Shown: positions 15,921 through 24,203 of the stretch, piece after piece
Position numbering within the stretch: the first letter of the stretch is position 1
How the letters are laid out: each line of letters begins with the position of its first letter
Assembly (NCBI GenBank): GCA_022750295.1
Contig: JAKIVZ010000018.1
Coordinates: 1 to 49,721 of the forward strand
From: Candidatus Lutacidiplasma silvani
GTDB lineage: Archaea; Thermoplasmatota; Thermoplasmata; Lutacidiplasmatales; UBA184
DNA length: 49,721 nucleotides
Reading direction: 5' to 3'
The notes under the pieces: generated by a model
Database searches by the model: none
The model's input: only the letters and a program-made list of their open reading frames with translations
Told to the model about the DNA's origin: nothing
Translations under genes and position numbers: made by a program

Positions 15921-16718
15921 ATGCGAAGCAATCTCCTGGGGCTCGGGCTGGTCCTTGTGGTCCTCGTGTTCCCCGCGACCGCGGCGGCGACCCTCGGGGT
16001 GACTCCGGCGGCCGCCCCGTCGAACGCGCTCTTCCTCTCCGGCCCGCATGCGAGCCCCGTGTCCAGCACGAACTGGGCCGGCTACGCCGTGACCGGAGCG
16101 AACGGATCGGTGAGCTTCGTGTCGGGTTCGTGGATCCAGCCGACCGTGAAGTGCACCGCGGCGTCCCGGTACGCCGCCTTCTGGGTCGGCATCGACGGCT
16201 ACAACTCTCGCACGGTCGAGCAGACCGGGACCGAGAGCGACTGCATCGGCGGCGTGGCGTACTACTCGGCCTGGTACGAGTTCTACCCCGCGTACCCGGT
16301 GACCGTGTCGATGGTCATCCACCCCGGCGACACGATGAAGGCGTCGGTCACCTACGTGAGCTCGACCGTCGGGTTCCGGGTCTCGATCACCGACGTGACC
16401 ACGGCCGTGACGGTCACCCATGCGAAGACGGTCCCGACCGCGAAGCGCAGCTCGGCGGAGTGGATCGCCGAGGCCCCGTACTCGAGCGGCGTCCTCCCGC
16501 TCACCAACTTCGGGACGGTCCACTTCGGGACCGACGCGACCGGCGTTGCGCACACCAACGAGGCGACGGTCTCCGGGACGACGGCCGCCATTGGGGGATT
16601 CCTCGCCCCATCGATCCACCGCATCACCATGGCGACCAGCGTACACGTGAAGGCCGCCACGTCGTTTCTGACCCCGGACGGCACGAGCTTCAACGTCACC
16701 TGGAAGCACGCGGCCTGA
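15921..16718 (+). CDS. Secreted G1-family (eqolisin, glutamic) peptidase
   Basis: 265 residues with a signal peptide (LLGLGLVLVVLVFPATAAA). The mature part has the peptidase A4/G1 hallmarks: STNWAGYAV near 49, YAAFWVGIDGYNS near 84, VEQTGTES with the catalytic-type Gln at 101, and SSAEWIAEAP with the catalytic-type Glu at about 180. Cys78 and Cys108 may pair. Eqolisins are acid endopeptidases using a Gln/Glu dyad, best known from fungi and also present in bacteria and some archaea. ATG 15921 is chosen because an AAGGA sequence is 5 bases upstream and the signal peptide follows directly. It lies 89 bases after wtpC and may be independent. Activity at low pH outside the cell is inferred from the family. 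Confidence 0.88.
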   Translation: MRSNLLGLGLVLVVLVFPATAAATLGVTPAAAPSNALFLSGPHASPVSSTNWAGYAVTGANGSVSFVSGSWIQPTVKCTAASRYAAFWVGIDGYNSRTVEQTGTESDCIGGVAYYSAWYEFYPAYPVTVSMVIHPGDTMKASVTYVSSTVGFRVSITDVTTAVTVTHAKTVPTAKRSSAEWIAEAPYSSGVLPLTNFGTVHFGTDATGVAHTNEATVSGTTAAIGGFLAPSIHRITMATSVHVKAATSFLTPDGTSFNVTWKHAA

Positions 16719-16807
16719 GAGCGCCCGTCCGCCGAGGGCAGACGCGATCGTCGGCCGCATCGAACCGACCCCGTCGCCGCTATGGGCCCGTCCGCTCTTC
16801 CGGCCGC

Positions 16808-17314
16808 GTGGCGCGCTGGCCCCCACCGGTCTACCGCATCCGCACCGAACTCGACGCTCCAATGGAGTTCGTGTTCCGTTGGTGCACCGACTACGCGACC
16901 AACGACGGGAAACTCTCCGGGGAGCCGTTCGAGCGGCGGATCATCGCGCGAACCCCGGAACGCGTGATCCTCGAGGACCTTTGGTGGACTCCGGACGGGT
17001 GGAAGTGGCGCCGGTCCGACGTCCGCCTGTCCCCCCCCGACCGGTGGCATTCCGACTCGGTGAGCAACATTCGAGATGCGTCCATCGATTACCAACTGAC
17101 GAGCCTCCCGGAGGGACGGACCCGCCTCCTCATCGTCATGCACCGTCGGCCCGGATCCATCCAGCCCATCCAGCCGCCGCGGGCGGTTCTGGAAGCGGAG
17201 ATCGGGCGATTGTGGGATCGGATCGGAGCGTCCCTGGCCCGGGAGTATCGCGGCTCCGGCCCGCGGAGGAAATCGCCCCGCTCGGTCTCACGGCCCGCCC
17301 GCAGTCGGATCTGA
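16808..17314 (+). CDS. SRPBCC-family protein (START-like fold)
   Basis: About 168 residues from GTG 16808. It contains APMEFVFRWCTDYATND near residue 20 and a TPDGWKWRRSDV strand, and ends with a basic tail. A paralog is on the minus strand at 41191-41658, sharing FVFRWCTDY, a DLxxTPxGWxW segment and PxRWHxD. Together they define a small SRPBCC group; the fold makes a hydrophobic ligand pocket, but the ligand is unknown. ATG 16862 is an alternative start but would cut off the first strand (VYRIRTEL), so the GTG is preferred. Confidence 0.75.
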   Translation: MARWPPPVYRIRTELDAPMEFVFRWCTDYATNDGKLSGEPFERRIIARTPERVILEDLWWTPDGWKWRRSDVRLSPPDRWHSDSVSNIRDASIDYQLTSLPEGRTRLLIVMHRRPGSIQPIQPPRAVLEAEIGRLWDRIGASLAREYRGSGPRRKSPRSVSRPARSRI

Positions 17315-17394
17315 CGCGCCCGACGGGGTACGCTTCGCGGCCCGGCGGGAGGGAGGCGCGCGTCCGGACGCCCTCTCTCCAACGGGAAAGGAAC

Positions 17395-17402
17395 GCCTAT
17401 CC
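17395..17402 (+). promoter_or_regulatory. TATA-like box for the OB-fold gene
   Basis: GCCTATCC is centred 26 bases before ATG 17425, the leaderless spacing; the box itself is weak. Confidence 0.4.
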
Positions 17403-17424
17403 GCGTCGGGGGCTCTGCGGACGC

Positions 17425-17751
17425 ATGCCCGAGAGTCGACCTCCCGCGACGTTCATCACCGACCTCCGCCCGTCCCGGATGGCCACCCTCGAGGGCACGG
17501 TCGTCGGTCTCGAGGCGACGCGGGAGATCGCCACCCGGGACGGCGGGACGAAGAAGGTCCGGAACGCCCGGCTGAAGGACGCGACGGGCGAGATCTCGCT
17601 GGTCCTCTGGGGAACCGAGGTCGACCTCGTGAGCGAGGGCGACCGGGTCCGAATGATCGAGGCGTGGGTGTCCGACTACCGGGGCCGGCCCCAGATCTCG
17701 CTGGGTCGGACCGGGAAGCTCGAGAAGCTCGGTTCCGGCACCTCGCCCTAG
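17425..17751 (+). CDS. Single OB-fold nucleic-acid-binding protein (SSB/RPA-like)
   Basis: 108 residues forming one OB fold: RMATLEGTVVGLEATREI, then VRNARLKDATGEISLVLWG, EGDRVRMIEAWVSDYRGRPQ and a conserved end of strand five. The ARLKDATGEISLVLWG pattern is typical of archaeal SSB/RPA-like and SOSS-B-like OB domains. Unlike the SSB at 38071-38616 it has no glycine-rich tail. It may be a second ssDNA-binding protein or an RNA-binding OB protein. It stands between the SRPBCC gene and the FMN reductase gene on the same strand, each apparently with its own promoter. Confidence 0.8.
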   Translation: MPESRPPATFITDLRPSRMATLEGTVVGLEATREIATRDGGTKKVRNARLKDATGEISLVLWGTEVDLVSEGDRVRMIEAWVSDYRGRPQISLGRTGKLEKLGSGTSP

Positions 17752-17816
17752 CCGGGGGCCGGTCCTGGGGGGCCCCCTAGAGCTCGCGTGGCCTGCTTGC
17801 CTTCGCGTAACTGGGG

Positions 17817-17824
17817 GATTATCC
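17817..17824 (+). promoter_or_regulatory. TATA-like box for the FMN reductase gene
   Basis: GATTATCC is centred 35 bases before ATG 17856, leaving a leader of about 9 bases that includes a GGAG sequence. Confidence 0.5.
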
Positions 17825-17855
17825 CTCGCGAGTCGTCCGGGGGGCTGGAGCATCC

Positions 17856-18449
17856 ATGTCGAACCACGTCGCCTCCGACCACTCGGCCCCGCTGAAGGTC
17901 GCCATCATCCTCGGGAGCACCCGCCCCGGCCGCCGCGGCGAGCCGGTCGCGAAATGGGTCCTCGAGCACGCCCAGAAGCGGACCGACGCGAAGTTCGAGC
18001 TCCTCGACCTCCAGGACTACCCTCTCCCCCACCTCGACGAGCCGATCCCGCCGTCGGCCGGGAAGTACGCGGGGGAGCACACGAAGAAGTGGGCCGCGAA
18101 GATCGGCTCGTTCGACGCGTTCGTCTTCGTGACCCCGGAATACAACCATGGCACCTCGGGGGTCCTCAAGAACGCGATCGATTTCGTCTACCAGGAATGG
18201 AACAACAAATCCGCCGGGTTCGTCGGCTACGGCGCCATGGGCGGGATCCTGGCGGTCGAAAGCCTCCGCCTGGTCATGGGCGAACTCCAGGTCGCGGACG
18301 TGCGGGCCCAGGTGCCGATCTCGCTCTTCACCGACTTCGTGGACTTCCAAGAGTTCAAACCCGCCGCGATGAAGGAGGCGCTCCTCACGACGATGCTCGA
18401 CCAGGTCATCGCCTGGGGTCGCGCGCTTCGCGCGCTCCGAGTCCCGTAG
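17856..18449 (+). CDS. NADPH-dependent FMN reductase family protein
   Basis: 197 residues with a flavodoxin-like fold. The phosphate-binding loop is GSTRPGRRGEPVAKW near residue 22, and the flavin-contacting loop is TPEYNHGTSGVLKNAIDF near 95. A further glycine loop, GYGAMGGILAVESLR, is the usual family landmark. Members reduce FMN, quinones, azo dyes or metals with NAD(P)H; the physiological substrate cannot be read from sequence. Soluble, cytoplasmic. It converges with the DUF420-like gene 28 bases downstream. Confidence 0.9.
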   Translation: MSNHVASDHSAPLKVAIILGSTRPGRRGEPVAKWVLEHAQKRTDAKFELLDLQDYPLPHLDEPIPPSAGKYAGEHTKKWAAKIGSFDAFVFVTPEYNHGTSGVLKNAIDFVYQEWNNKSAGFVGYGAMGGILAVESLRLVMGELQVADVRAQVPISLFTDFVDFQEFKPAAMKEALLTTMLDQVIAWGRALRALRVP

Positions 18450-18477
18450 CAACGCGGAGCGACCCCCGCGGGCGGGG

Positions 18478-18948
18478 TCAGATCGACCCCGTGGCCGAGA
18501 CGTACCAGACGTAGTACGTTGCGATCCCGGCCAGCAGGACGGTCCACCAGAGGACGACGACCGTCCGCATCCAAAGCTTGTACCGGCGGAACCGGAGCCG
18601 CTCGGGGACGAGGTTCGTCCCGGCGACCAGGAGGACGTAGATGCCGAGCGCCTCCACCAGCGCCCCGACGATCAGCATGAGGGTCGGAAACAGGTAGAAG
18701 GGTTGGGCGAGCTCGCCCGGCAGGCTCGGCCACACGTTGGTGAGGTACGCCGGCAGCATCCAGAGGGCCACGATCGGCAGGTTGGCCAGCACGATCGTGC
18801 TCTGGAGGTAGGCGTGGACCCGGACGTGGCCCCGCCGGACGAGGAGCTGCCCGACGAGGAGCGCGAGGGCCAACCCGATCTCCACCGCGAGGACCGCCGT
18901 CGAGACCGCCGCGGCACCGAACGGGCCAATGCCGCTGGCCACCGTCAT
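18478..18948 (-). CDS. DUF420-like four-helix membrane protein
   Basis: 156 residues with four hydrophobic helices, the last followed by YYVWY and a short tail. The end of the protein (RFRRYKLWMRTVVVLWW) is reminiscent of DUF420 membrane proteins, some of which are linked to cytochrome oxidase assembly in bacteria. The usual His of that region is replaced here by Tyr-Lys, so haem-related function is doubtful. It lies between the convergent FMN reductase gene and the PPOX gene on its own strand, 40 bases after the latter; the two may share a transcript. Confidence 0.6.
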   Translation of the reverse strand: MTVASGIGPFGAAAVSTAVLAVEIGLALALLVGQLLVRRGHVRVHAYLQSTIVLANLPIVALWMLPAYLTNVWPSLPGELAQPFYLFPTLMLIVGALVEALGIYVLLVAGTNLVPERLRFRRYKLWMRTVVVLWWTVLLAGIATYYVWYVSATGSI

Positions 18949-18988
18949 CCCCCCCGAGCGGAGGCGCGGGTCACCGTCGGCCGTCCCC

Positions 18989-19480
18989 CTAGAAGTCGCT
19001 GGGCGGCGTCAGGTCGACGACGGTCTTGTTAGGCGACCGCGAGTAGTACTCCTCCCAAAGCCGTCGGACCTCTTCCTCGGAGAACCCTCCGGTGTACGCG
19101 GGCGAGACCAGCGGGGCGGCGTGGAGGACCTCGATGAGGACGACGGCCCGGATCCGACGGACGTCGGCCCCCTCCCGCTTGTACCGGTCGAGCGCCTGGA
19201 AGTAGAGCGCCCCGGCGTGGAACACCGTCGCCTTGCCGGCGAACCGGTACCCCCTGCGGGAGAACGGGTCGACGACGTTGATCTCGGTGCGCGGGTTCGT
19301 CTTCAGATTCCGGACCGTGTGCGGCGAATCGATGTCGGCGAACAACAGGTGCTGATCGTCCCAGACCGTCAGCGACCCCTTGGGCGAAACGTTCGGGGAG
19401 CCGTCCGGTGCGACCGAGGCCACGAAGCCGAGCCGTTGCTGGCGCACGAGCGCCATCATCGACTCACTGAGAACGGCCAC
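18989..19480 (-). CDS. Pyridoxamine 5'-phosphate oxidase-family protein
   Basis: 163 residues from GTG 19480; ATG 19459 is an alternative. The split-barrel FMN-binding region begins ESMMALVRQQRLGFVASV and continues with DGSPNVSPKGSLTV, FADIDSPHTVRNLK and NPRTEINVVDPFSRRGYRF, all standard for PPOX-family proteins. The C-terminal part, SEEEVRRLWEEYY, is an extension seen in many of the small actinobacterial-type members. The long frame upstream to 19567 is not protein-like. These proteins bind FMN, F420 or haem; which one is used here is unknown. Confidence 0.82.
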   Translation of the reverse strand: MAVLSESMMALVRQQRLGFVASVAPDGSPNVSPKGSLTVWDDQHLLFADIDSPHTVRNLKTNPRTEINVVDPFSRRGYRFAGKATVFHAGALYFQALDRYKREGADVRRIRAVVLIEVLHAAPLVSPAYTGGFSEEEVRRLWEEYYSRSPNKTVVDLTPPSDF

Positions 19481-19627
19481 GAGGACACTGGGGGTCCGCC
19501 CATTCTTGTGGCTTTCGACTGTTCTGAAAGGAAGAATCCGCGGTTCGAAGCGGAAACTCGCTGGCACCGGACCGCCCGCCGAGCCGGCCGAACCCGCTCA
19601 CCGGAGGAGTGCACGCGCGGCGCGTTC

Positions 19628-19635
19628 GCTAAATC
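19628..19635 (+). promoter_or_regulatory. TATA-like box for the DrrAB-type exporter
   Basis: GCTAAATC is centred about 31 bases before ATG 19663, suggesting a very short leader. Confidence 0.5.
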
Positions 19636-19662
19636 CCCCCCAAGGCGGATGGGGTTCCCTCC

Positions 19663-20739
19663 ATGACCGACCCCGCGCGCTCCATCCCCGCTCCGACCCT
19701 CGCCGAACGGACCTCGGTCATCGAGGCGAAGGACCTTCGGATGGCGTATCCCCCCGCCCGCCGGGGGGACCCGGTCCGGCCCGCCGTCGACGGTGTGTCG
19801 TTCCAGGTCCGGGCCGGGGAGATCTTCGGCTTCCTCGGCCCGAACGGGGCGGGAAAGACCACCACCGTCTCCCTGCTCACGACCCTGCTGAGCCCGTCCC
19901 CGGGGTCGGCGTTCATCGAGGGGGTCGACGTGACGTCCGACCCGTCCGAGATCCGCCGACGGATCGGACTCGTCTTCCAGATCTCCACCGCCGATGGCGA
20001 GCTCACCGGCCGCGAAAACCTGGTGTTCGAGGCGGGGCTCTACGGACGGTCGCCCGCGACCGTCCGGCCGTACATCGATTCGCTGCTCGCCCGGATGGAA
20101 TTGACGCACGTGGCGGACCGGTTGGTCAAGACGTACTCCGGTGGGATGCGGCGGCGGCTCGAACTCGCTGCCGGGATGGTGCACGAGCCGAAGATCCTGT
20201 TCCTCGACGAGCCCACCCTCGGCCTCGACCCGCAGGGACGCGCGGGGTTCTGGAAGTACATCCGCTACCTCCGCGACACCCAGGGGGTCACGATCTTCCT
20301 GACGACCCACTACCTCGACGAGGCCGACCAGCTGTGCGACCGGATCGCGATCATCGACCACGGCAAGATCATCGCCTCGGGGACCCCGAACGAGCTGAAG
20401 GACCGGATGGGCGGGGACACGGTCGAGGTCGTCGTCGCCGCCGGCGCCTCCGACGTGACGAGCGTGCTCGCGGGCCTTCCCGGCGTCCTCGAACTTCACC
20501 GGTCGGGCGACCAGTACCGGTTCAAGTGCGTCCGCGGGGAGTCGCTCGTCCCGAAGGTCGTCCTCGCCTGCGAGCGGGTCGGGGTGGAGATCGCCGGCGT
20601 GGCCACCCGCAAGCCCAGCCTCGACGAGGTATTCCTGAACCTGACCGGTCACTCTTACCGGGAAGAGGGGGAGGTCCGTTCGGAATCGAACGGGTCGGAC
20701 TCCGCTCCGGCCGAACTCCCGGCCATGGGAGGAGCCTGA
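19663..20739 (+). CDS. ABC-2 exporter ATP-binding protein (DrrA-like)
   Basis: 358 residues. Walker A GPNGAGKTTT at about residue 62, Q-loop FQISTADGELTGREN, signature YSGGMRRRLELA, Walker B ILFLDEPTLGLDP and H-loop THYLDEADQL are complete. A C-terminal DUF4162-like domain (VEVVVAAGASDV onward) is typical of daunorubicin-resistance-type (DrrA) ATPases. The last 25 residues are Ser/Glu-rich. The gene overlaps the permease gene by one base (TGATG). It would power export of a lipid, drug or polymer; the substrate is not evident. Confidence 0.92.
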   Translation: MTDPARSIPAPTLAERTSVIEAKDLRMAYPPARRGDPVRPAVDGVSFQVRAGEIFGFLGPNGAGKTTTVSLLTTLLSPSPGSAFIEGVDVTSDPSEIRRRIGLVFQISTADGELTGRENLVFEAGLYGRSPATVRPYIDSLLARMELTHVADRLVKTYSGGMRRRLELAAGMVHEPKILFLDEPTLGLDPQGRAGFWKYIRYLRDTQGVTIFLTTHYLDEADQLCDRIAIIDHGKIIASGTPNELKDRMGGDTVEVVVAAGASDVTSVLAGLPGVLELHRSGDQYRFKCVRGESLVPKVVLACERVGVEIAGVATRKPSLDEVFLNLTGHSYREEGEVRSESNGSDSAPAELPAMGGA

Positions 20740-21605
20740 TGTACCGCGAGACGGTCTCCCTGCTCCGCCGGGAGTATCTTCGCTGGATCCGCGCGCCGTT
20801 CTGGCTCATCTCGGGCCTCCTGACCCCGATCCTCTACCTGGTGCTGTTCGGGCAGGCGTTCGACCTGTCGAAGCTGATCCCGCCGGGGTTCGGCGGCGCG
20901 TTCCTCACCAACGCGCTCGCCGGGGCTCCGAACTACTTCTCCTACTTTGCCATCGGGATGGTCGCGTTCGCCGCCGTCACCGCGAGCCTCTTTTCCGGGA
21001 CCGGCGTCATCTTCGACAAGCAGCTCGGGATCCAGCAGCGGATCGTCTCGACGCCATCCCCCCGCCTCGCGATCTTCCTGGCCGCGCTCCTCTTCCGAGG
21101 CGTCCTGACTCTGATCCCGGCGTTCCTCGTCGTCGGACTCGCGCTGCTCCTCACCCACATCCCGGGCGTCGCCGGGCTCACGATCCCCGCCGGCGTGACC
21201 GCGCTCGGCGTCGGGGAGGTGATCGCGGCGATCCTGATCCTGTCGATCACGTTCACCGCGCTGTTCCTCGCGTTCGGGTTCGCCGCCCAGCGCGTCGAGA
21301 ACTATTTCGCGATCGTCACGCTCCTCCAACTGCCGGTCCTCCTGACCTCGAACGCCCTCTACCCCGTCGGAACCATGCCCCCCTGGCTCCAGTCGGTCGT
21401 CGCCGTCAACCCGATCTCGCTCGCCGTGAACGTCATGCGAGCGGATCTGTTCGGCGCGGGAGGGTACCCGTACTCCCCGGCGGTCTACCTCGGGGGACTC
21501 GTCGTCTGGGGGGTCGTCATCGGCGCCCTGGCGATGGTGATCGCGTCCCGGTCGTTCCGCGGGACCGGGTCGATCGACCGCGAGGGTTGGTCGCCCACGA
21601 CCTGA
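20739..21605 (+). CDS. ABC-2 type permease (DrrB-like)
   Basis: 288 residues with about six membrane segments. It starts MYRETVSLLRREYLRWIRAP, the cytoplasmic amphipathic N-terminus of ABC-2 permeases, and contains the conserved LYPVGTMPPWLQSVVAVNPI segment preceding the last helices. DKQLGIQQRIVSTPSPR is the coupling region. Partner of the DrrA-like ATPase encoded immediately upstream. An inverted repeat at 21669-21689 may terminate the transcript. Confidence 0.9.
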   Translation: MYRETVSLLRREYLRWIRAPFWLISGLLTPILYLVLFGQAFDLSKLIPPGFGGAFLTNALAGAPNYFSYFAIGMVAFAAVTASLFSGTGVIFDKQLGIQQRIVSTPSPRLAIFLAALLFRGVLTLIPAFLVVGLALLLTHIPGVAGLTIPAGVTALGVGEVIAAILILSITFTALFLAFGFAAQRVENYFAIVTLLQLPVLLTSNALYPVGTMPPWLQSVVAVNPISLAVNVMRADLFGAGGYPYSPAVYLGGLVVWGVVIGALAMVIASRSFRGTGSIDREGWSPTT

Positions 21606-21668
21606 AGGGCGGGAGGACAGCCTTCCCCGTCTCTCGACGGGCCGGGGAACTGAGGTCGCATCGGGGGG

Positions 21669-21689
21669 GCCGGCCCGGTGAGGGCCGGC
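21669..21689 (+). terminator. Hairpin after the ABC-2 exporter operon
   Basis: GCCGGCCC and GGGCCGGC form an 8-base-pair perfect stem with a 5-base loop, 63 bases beyond the permease stop. No T-run follows, so its role as terminator or mRNA 3' stabiliser is inferred from position. Confidence 0.4.
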
Positions 21690-21715
21690 TCCGGGCGCAC
21701 CGCGGTCCCGCTCGA

Positions 21716-21721
21716 CTTATT
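21716..21721 (+). promoter_or_regulatory. TATA-like box for the PH-like/zinc-ribbon gene
   Basis: CTTATT is centred about 30 bases before ATG 21749, close to leaderless spacing. Confidence 0.5.
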
Positions 21722-21748
21722 CCCCGGGCGCCTCACCACGGAGCGCGG

Positions 21749-22249
21749 ATGGTCGAGCTGAATCCGGGGGAAACCGTCGTCCACTCCGGCCCCGTCGTCT
21801 GGGTCGGTACCGGAGTCCCCCGACCCGGCACCCTGACGCTGACCAACCACGCGATTCTCTTTGAGGGTCCGATCCCGGTCGGGCCCCCCCGACCACCCGG
21901 AAGCGGCCCCCCGGTCCTCCAGCCGGGCGTTCGTCGGATCCCGCTGTGGCGGTGTCGGGACGCCAAGGTCAGCCAAGGACCCGCGGGCCCCCGGCTCGAA
22001 CTCGACCTCCTCGAGCATTCGATCTTCTTCCGCACGCCCGAGCACCAGCAGTGGGCCGCGGCCATCAACCAGGCCCGGGCGACGGCTCCGCCACCTCCCC
22101 CGGGAATGGCCGGGGGCGGGGCGGCGGCGAATCCCGCGGCCGCCATCGCGGCCCGTCGCGCGGCGCTCCCGAAATGCACCTACTGCGGGAACATCAACGG
22201 CGCCATGGCCACGAAGTGCCAGAGCTGTGGCGCGCCCCTCTCGGCGTAG
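21749..22249 (+). CDS. PH/GRAM-like domain protein with C-terminal zinc ribbon
   Basis: 166 residues. The first 110 residues (ELNPGETVVHSGPVVWVG, GTLTLTNHAILFEG, VRRIPLWRCRDAKVSQ, SIFFRTPEHQQWAAAINQA) follow the strand pattern of a PH/GRAM-like domain ending in a helix. An Ala/Gly/Pro linker leads to a zinc ribbon with CTYCGNING and CQSCGAPLSA. No membrane segment is present. Such PH-like plus zinc-ribbon proteins are common but uncharacterised in archaea. It has its own promoter and precedes the HAD gene by 79 bases. Confidence 0.75.
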   Translation: MVELNPGETVVHSGPVVWVGTGVPRPGTLTLTNHAILFEGPIPVGPPRPPGSGPPVLQPGVRRIPLWRCRDAKVSQGPAGPRLELDLLEHSIFFRTPEHQQWAAAINQARATAPPPPPGMAGGGAAANPAAAIAARRAALPKCTYCGNINGAMATKCQSCGAPLSA

Positions 22250-22328
22250 GGCCCGCGGGCCGACCCGGGGCTTCGGGTCGACGCAAACCCTTACGAACGG
22301 TCCGGGGCGTGGACGGTCCGGAGAGCCC

Positions 22329-23063
22329 ATGGACGCCCCGGAAGGCCAACCCCCACCGTTCCTCGAGCCGCTGCTCGGCATCGTCTTCGACCTCGACGGA
22401 ACGCTCGTGCTCTCCGACCACGACTTCCGTCGGATGCGCCGGGAGGTGATCCGGCTGGCCGAGACCGCCGGAGTGGCTCCGGGCCGACTGAACCCGGATC
22501 AGACGATCGTCGAGATCGTATCGTCCGCGCTCACCGAGCTCGAGGGCCAGGGGGTCCCGGAGGGGACCCGGTTCCGGTTCGAGGCGGATGTGAATCGGAC
22601 GATCGACGCGATCGAGCTCGAAGCGCTGCCGAAGACCACGGCGCGAGAAGGGGCGGCCGAACTCCTCGGAGCGCTCACCCGACGCGGATTCCGCCTCGGG
22701 GTCCTCACGCGAAGCTCGTCCGAATTCTGCCGGACCGCGCTCCAGAAGACGGGTCTCCTCGACTTCTTCCCGTATCTGAGGACCCGGAGCGCCCCCGGGC
22801 CGGCGAAGCCCGACCCGGAGGCGCTCCGCCTCCTGCTCCGGGAGATGGGGATCCCGGTCGACCGGTCCCTCCTCGTCGGCGACCATCGGTTCGACGCCGA
22901 GTGCGCCGTGCGCGCCAGCGTCCGATTCTACGGGATCCTTCCCCCCGACGGGGGGGAGCCGGACGCCGCCGAACGGTTCCGGGCGAACGGGGCGTCCGCG
23001 GTCGCCCGCGACCTCCCCGAGCTCGGCCGGTTCCTGGACGTCGCCGTCGTCCCCGCCGGGTGA
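22329..23063 (+). CDS. HAD-superfamily phosphatase
   Basis: 244 residues. All HAD motifs are visible: motif I VFDLDGTLV at about residue 19, motif II Thr/Ser in GVLTRSSSEF, motif III Lys in GPAKPDPEAL, and motif IV LLVGDHRFDAECA. The helical cap between motifs I and II is about 85 residues long, as in the phosphoglycolate phosphatase / beta-phosphoglucomutase group. The substrate is not predictable; phosphoglycolate phosphatase is one option. It is convergent with the flavoprotein gene, with a 13-base gap. Confidence 0.9.
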   Translation: MDAPEGQPPPFLEPLLGIVFDLDGTLVLSDHDFRRMRREVIRLAETAGVAPGRLNPDQTIVEIVSSALTELEGQGVPEGTRFRFEADVNRTIDAIELEALPKTTAREGAAELLGALTRRGFRLGVLTRSSSEFCRTALQKTGLLDFFPYLRTRSAPGPAKPDPEALRLLLREMGIPVDRSLLVGDHRFDAECAVRASVRFYGILPPDGGEPDAAERFRANGASAVARDLPELGRFLDVAVVPAG

Positions 23064-23076
23064 GCCGCCGGGCCCC

Positions 23077-24063
23077 TCAGAGGAACTTCGCGTACGCGTG
23101 GATCACCGCGCGCTCGGCCGACGCCCACGCTTCGGGGATCTGGTTCCACCCGGTCTTCTGGTCCCCGGCGCAGTACAGCCCGGGGATCGGCGACCCCGCG
23201 GCGTCGAGGATCCGGGAGTCGTCGTCGACGTTCACGAACCCATCGAAACTGACGGCGGCCCCGAGCGATTGCGGGATCTCCAGATGGAGGTCCCACCAAC
23301 CGAGGGCGGAGAACCCCTTGTCGTAGGTCCGGCTCGTTCCGTCGGCGAGCTTCACGACGAATTTCTTCTCCCGGATCCCGTCGAAGTTAACGATGGGGCT
23401 CTCGACCCTCCCGATCGAGTGCTCCGAGAGGGTCGCCTCGAGCGTCCCGCGGGCCCCCGGCTCGACGTCGCCGAGGAACGGGGAGCCGTGCGTGAGGATC
23501 TCGACCGATTTCGGCTCGAACTCGAGGAGGTCGAGCGCGGTGAGCGCCGCGAATCGGTCGTGCCCGAGGACCCCGACCGACTTTCCCTCCATCACGTGCC
23601 CGTCGCACAGGATGCAGAAGTCGACGATCCCAAAATTCGCCCACGGGAAGATCGGCTTGATGTCGCCCTGGAGCTGGAGCATCCGGTCGACGACCCCCAT
23701 CGCGAAGACGACGCCGCGACCCCGCACGGTGTGGCGCTGCCTCAGCCAGTCGAACTCCACGTCGAATCCTCCGCCCTCGACCTTCCGGACCGAGTGGACC
23801 TGGGCCGGGGTGAAGTAGCCGACCCGGTCCTCGACCGCCCGCACCTGGGCGACCTGCTTGTCGAGGAGCGCGTGGCCCGAGACGCCGTCGGGAAACCCGG
23901 GGATGTTGTCCATCCGCGGGGCGTAGAACGACCGGGCGTACTTCGGGCCCCGGTCGAGGACCGCGGCGGTGTGGTGGAGGAGCGCCGCCTTCAGACCGGC
24001 CTGCAGCCCGGCATGGCCGCCCCCGACCACGACGAGGTCGTACGACTCTTTCAGCCGTGGCAT
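23077..24063 (-). CDS. Thioredoxin-reductase-like flavoprotein
   Basis: 328 residues. FAD loop VVVGGGHAGLQAG starts near residue 11 and a redox CxxC (Cys150 and Cys153, in CILCDGHV) sits where thioredoxin reductases carry theirs. The C-terminal GLYCAGDQKTGWNQIPEAWASAE is the second FAD motif. The expected NADPH-binding GxGxxA/G loop is changed to GVLGHDRFAAL, so the electron donor may not be NADPH. It is divergent from carA. Probably a disulfide reductase or related flavin-dependent thiol enzyme. ATG 24063 is the first start that leaves the FAD motif intact. Confidence 0.85.
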   Translation of the reverse strand: MPRLKESYDLVVVGGGHAGLQAGLKAALLHHTAAVLDRGPKYARSFYAPRMDNIPGFPDGVSGHALLDKQVAQVRAVEDRVGYFTPAQVHSVRKVEGGGFDVEFDWLRQRHTVRGRGVVFAMGVVDRMLQLQGDIKPIFPWANFGIVDFCILCDGHVMEGKSVGVLGHDRFAALTALDLLEFEPKSVEILTHGSPFLGDVEPGARGTLEATLSEHSIGRVESPIVNFDGIREKKFVVKLADGTSRTYDKGFSALGWWDLHLEIPQSLGAAVSFDGFVNVDDDSRILDAAGSPIPGLYCAGDQKTGWNQIPEAWASAERAVIHAYAKFL

Positions 24064-24156
24064 CCCGGGCACGGGCCGACGTAGGCGCCCACGGATTTGA
24101 CGGCACCCGGGCCGCGGCCGACGGAAAACCGCGCGCGCGCCCGCGGCGAAACGCAA

Positions 24157-24166
24157 CGCTTAAGCG
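24157..24166 (+). promoter_or_regulatory. Palindromic TATA-like box in the carA / flavoprotein spacer
   Basis: CGCTTAAGCG is a perfect 10-base palindrome. For carA it lies about 42 bases before GTG 24204, giving a leader of roughly 16 bases; being symmetrical it could also serve the flavoprotein gene, with a leader of about 70 bases. Confidence 0.5.
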
Positions 24167-24203
24167 CGAACTCCCTCCTCGGAAACTTTGGGTTATCGCA
24201 CCC

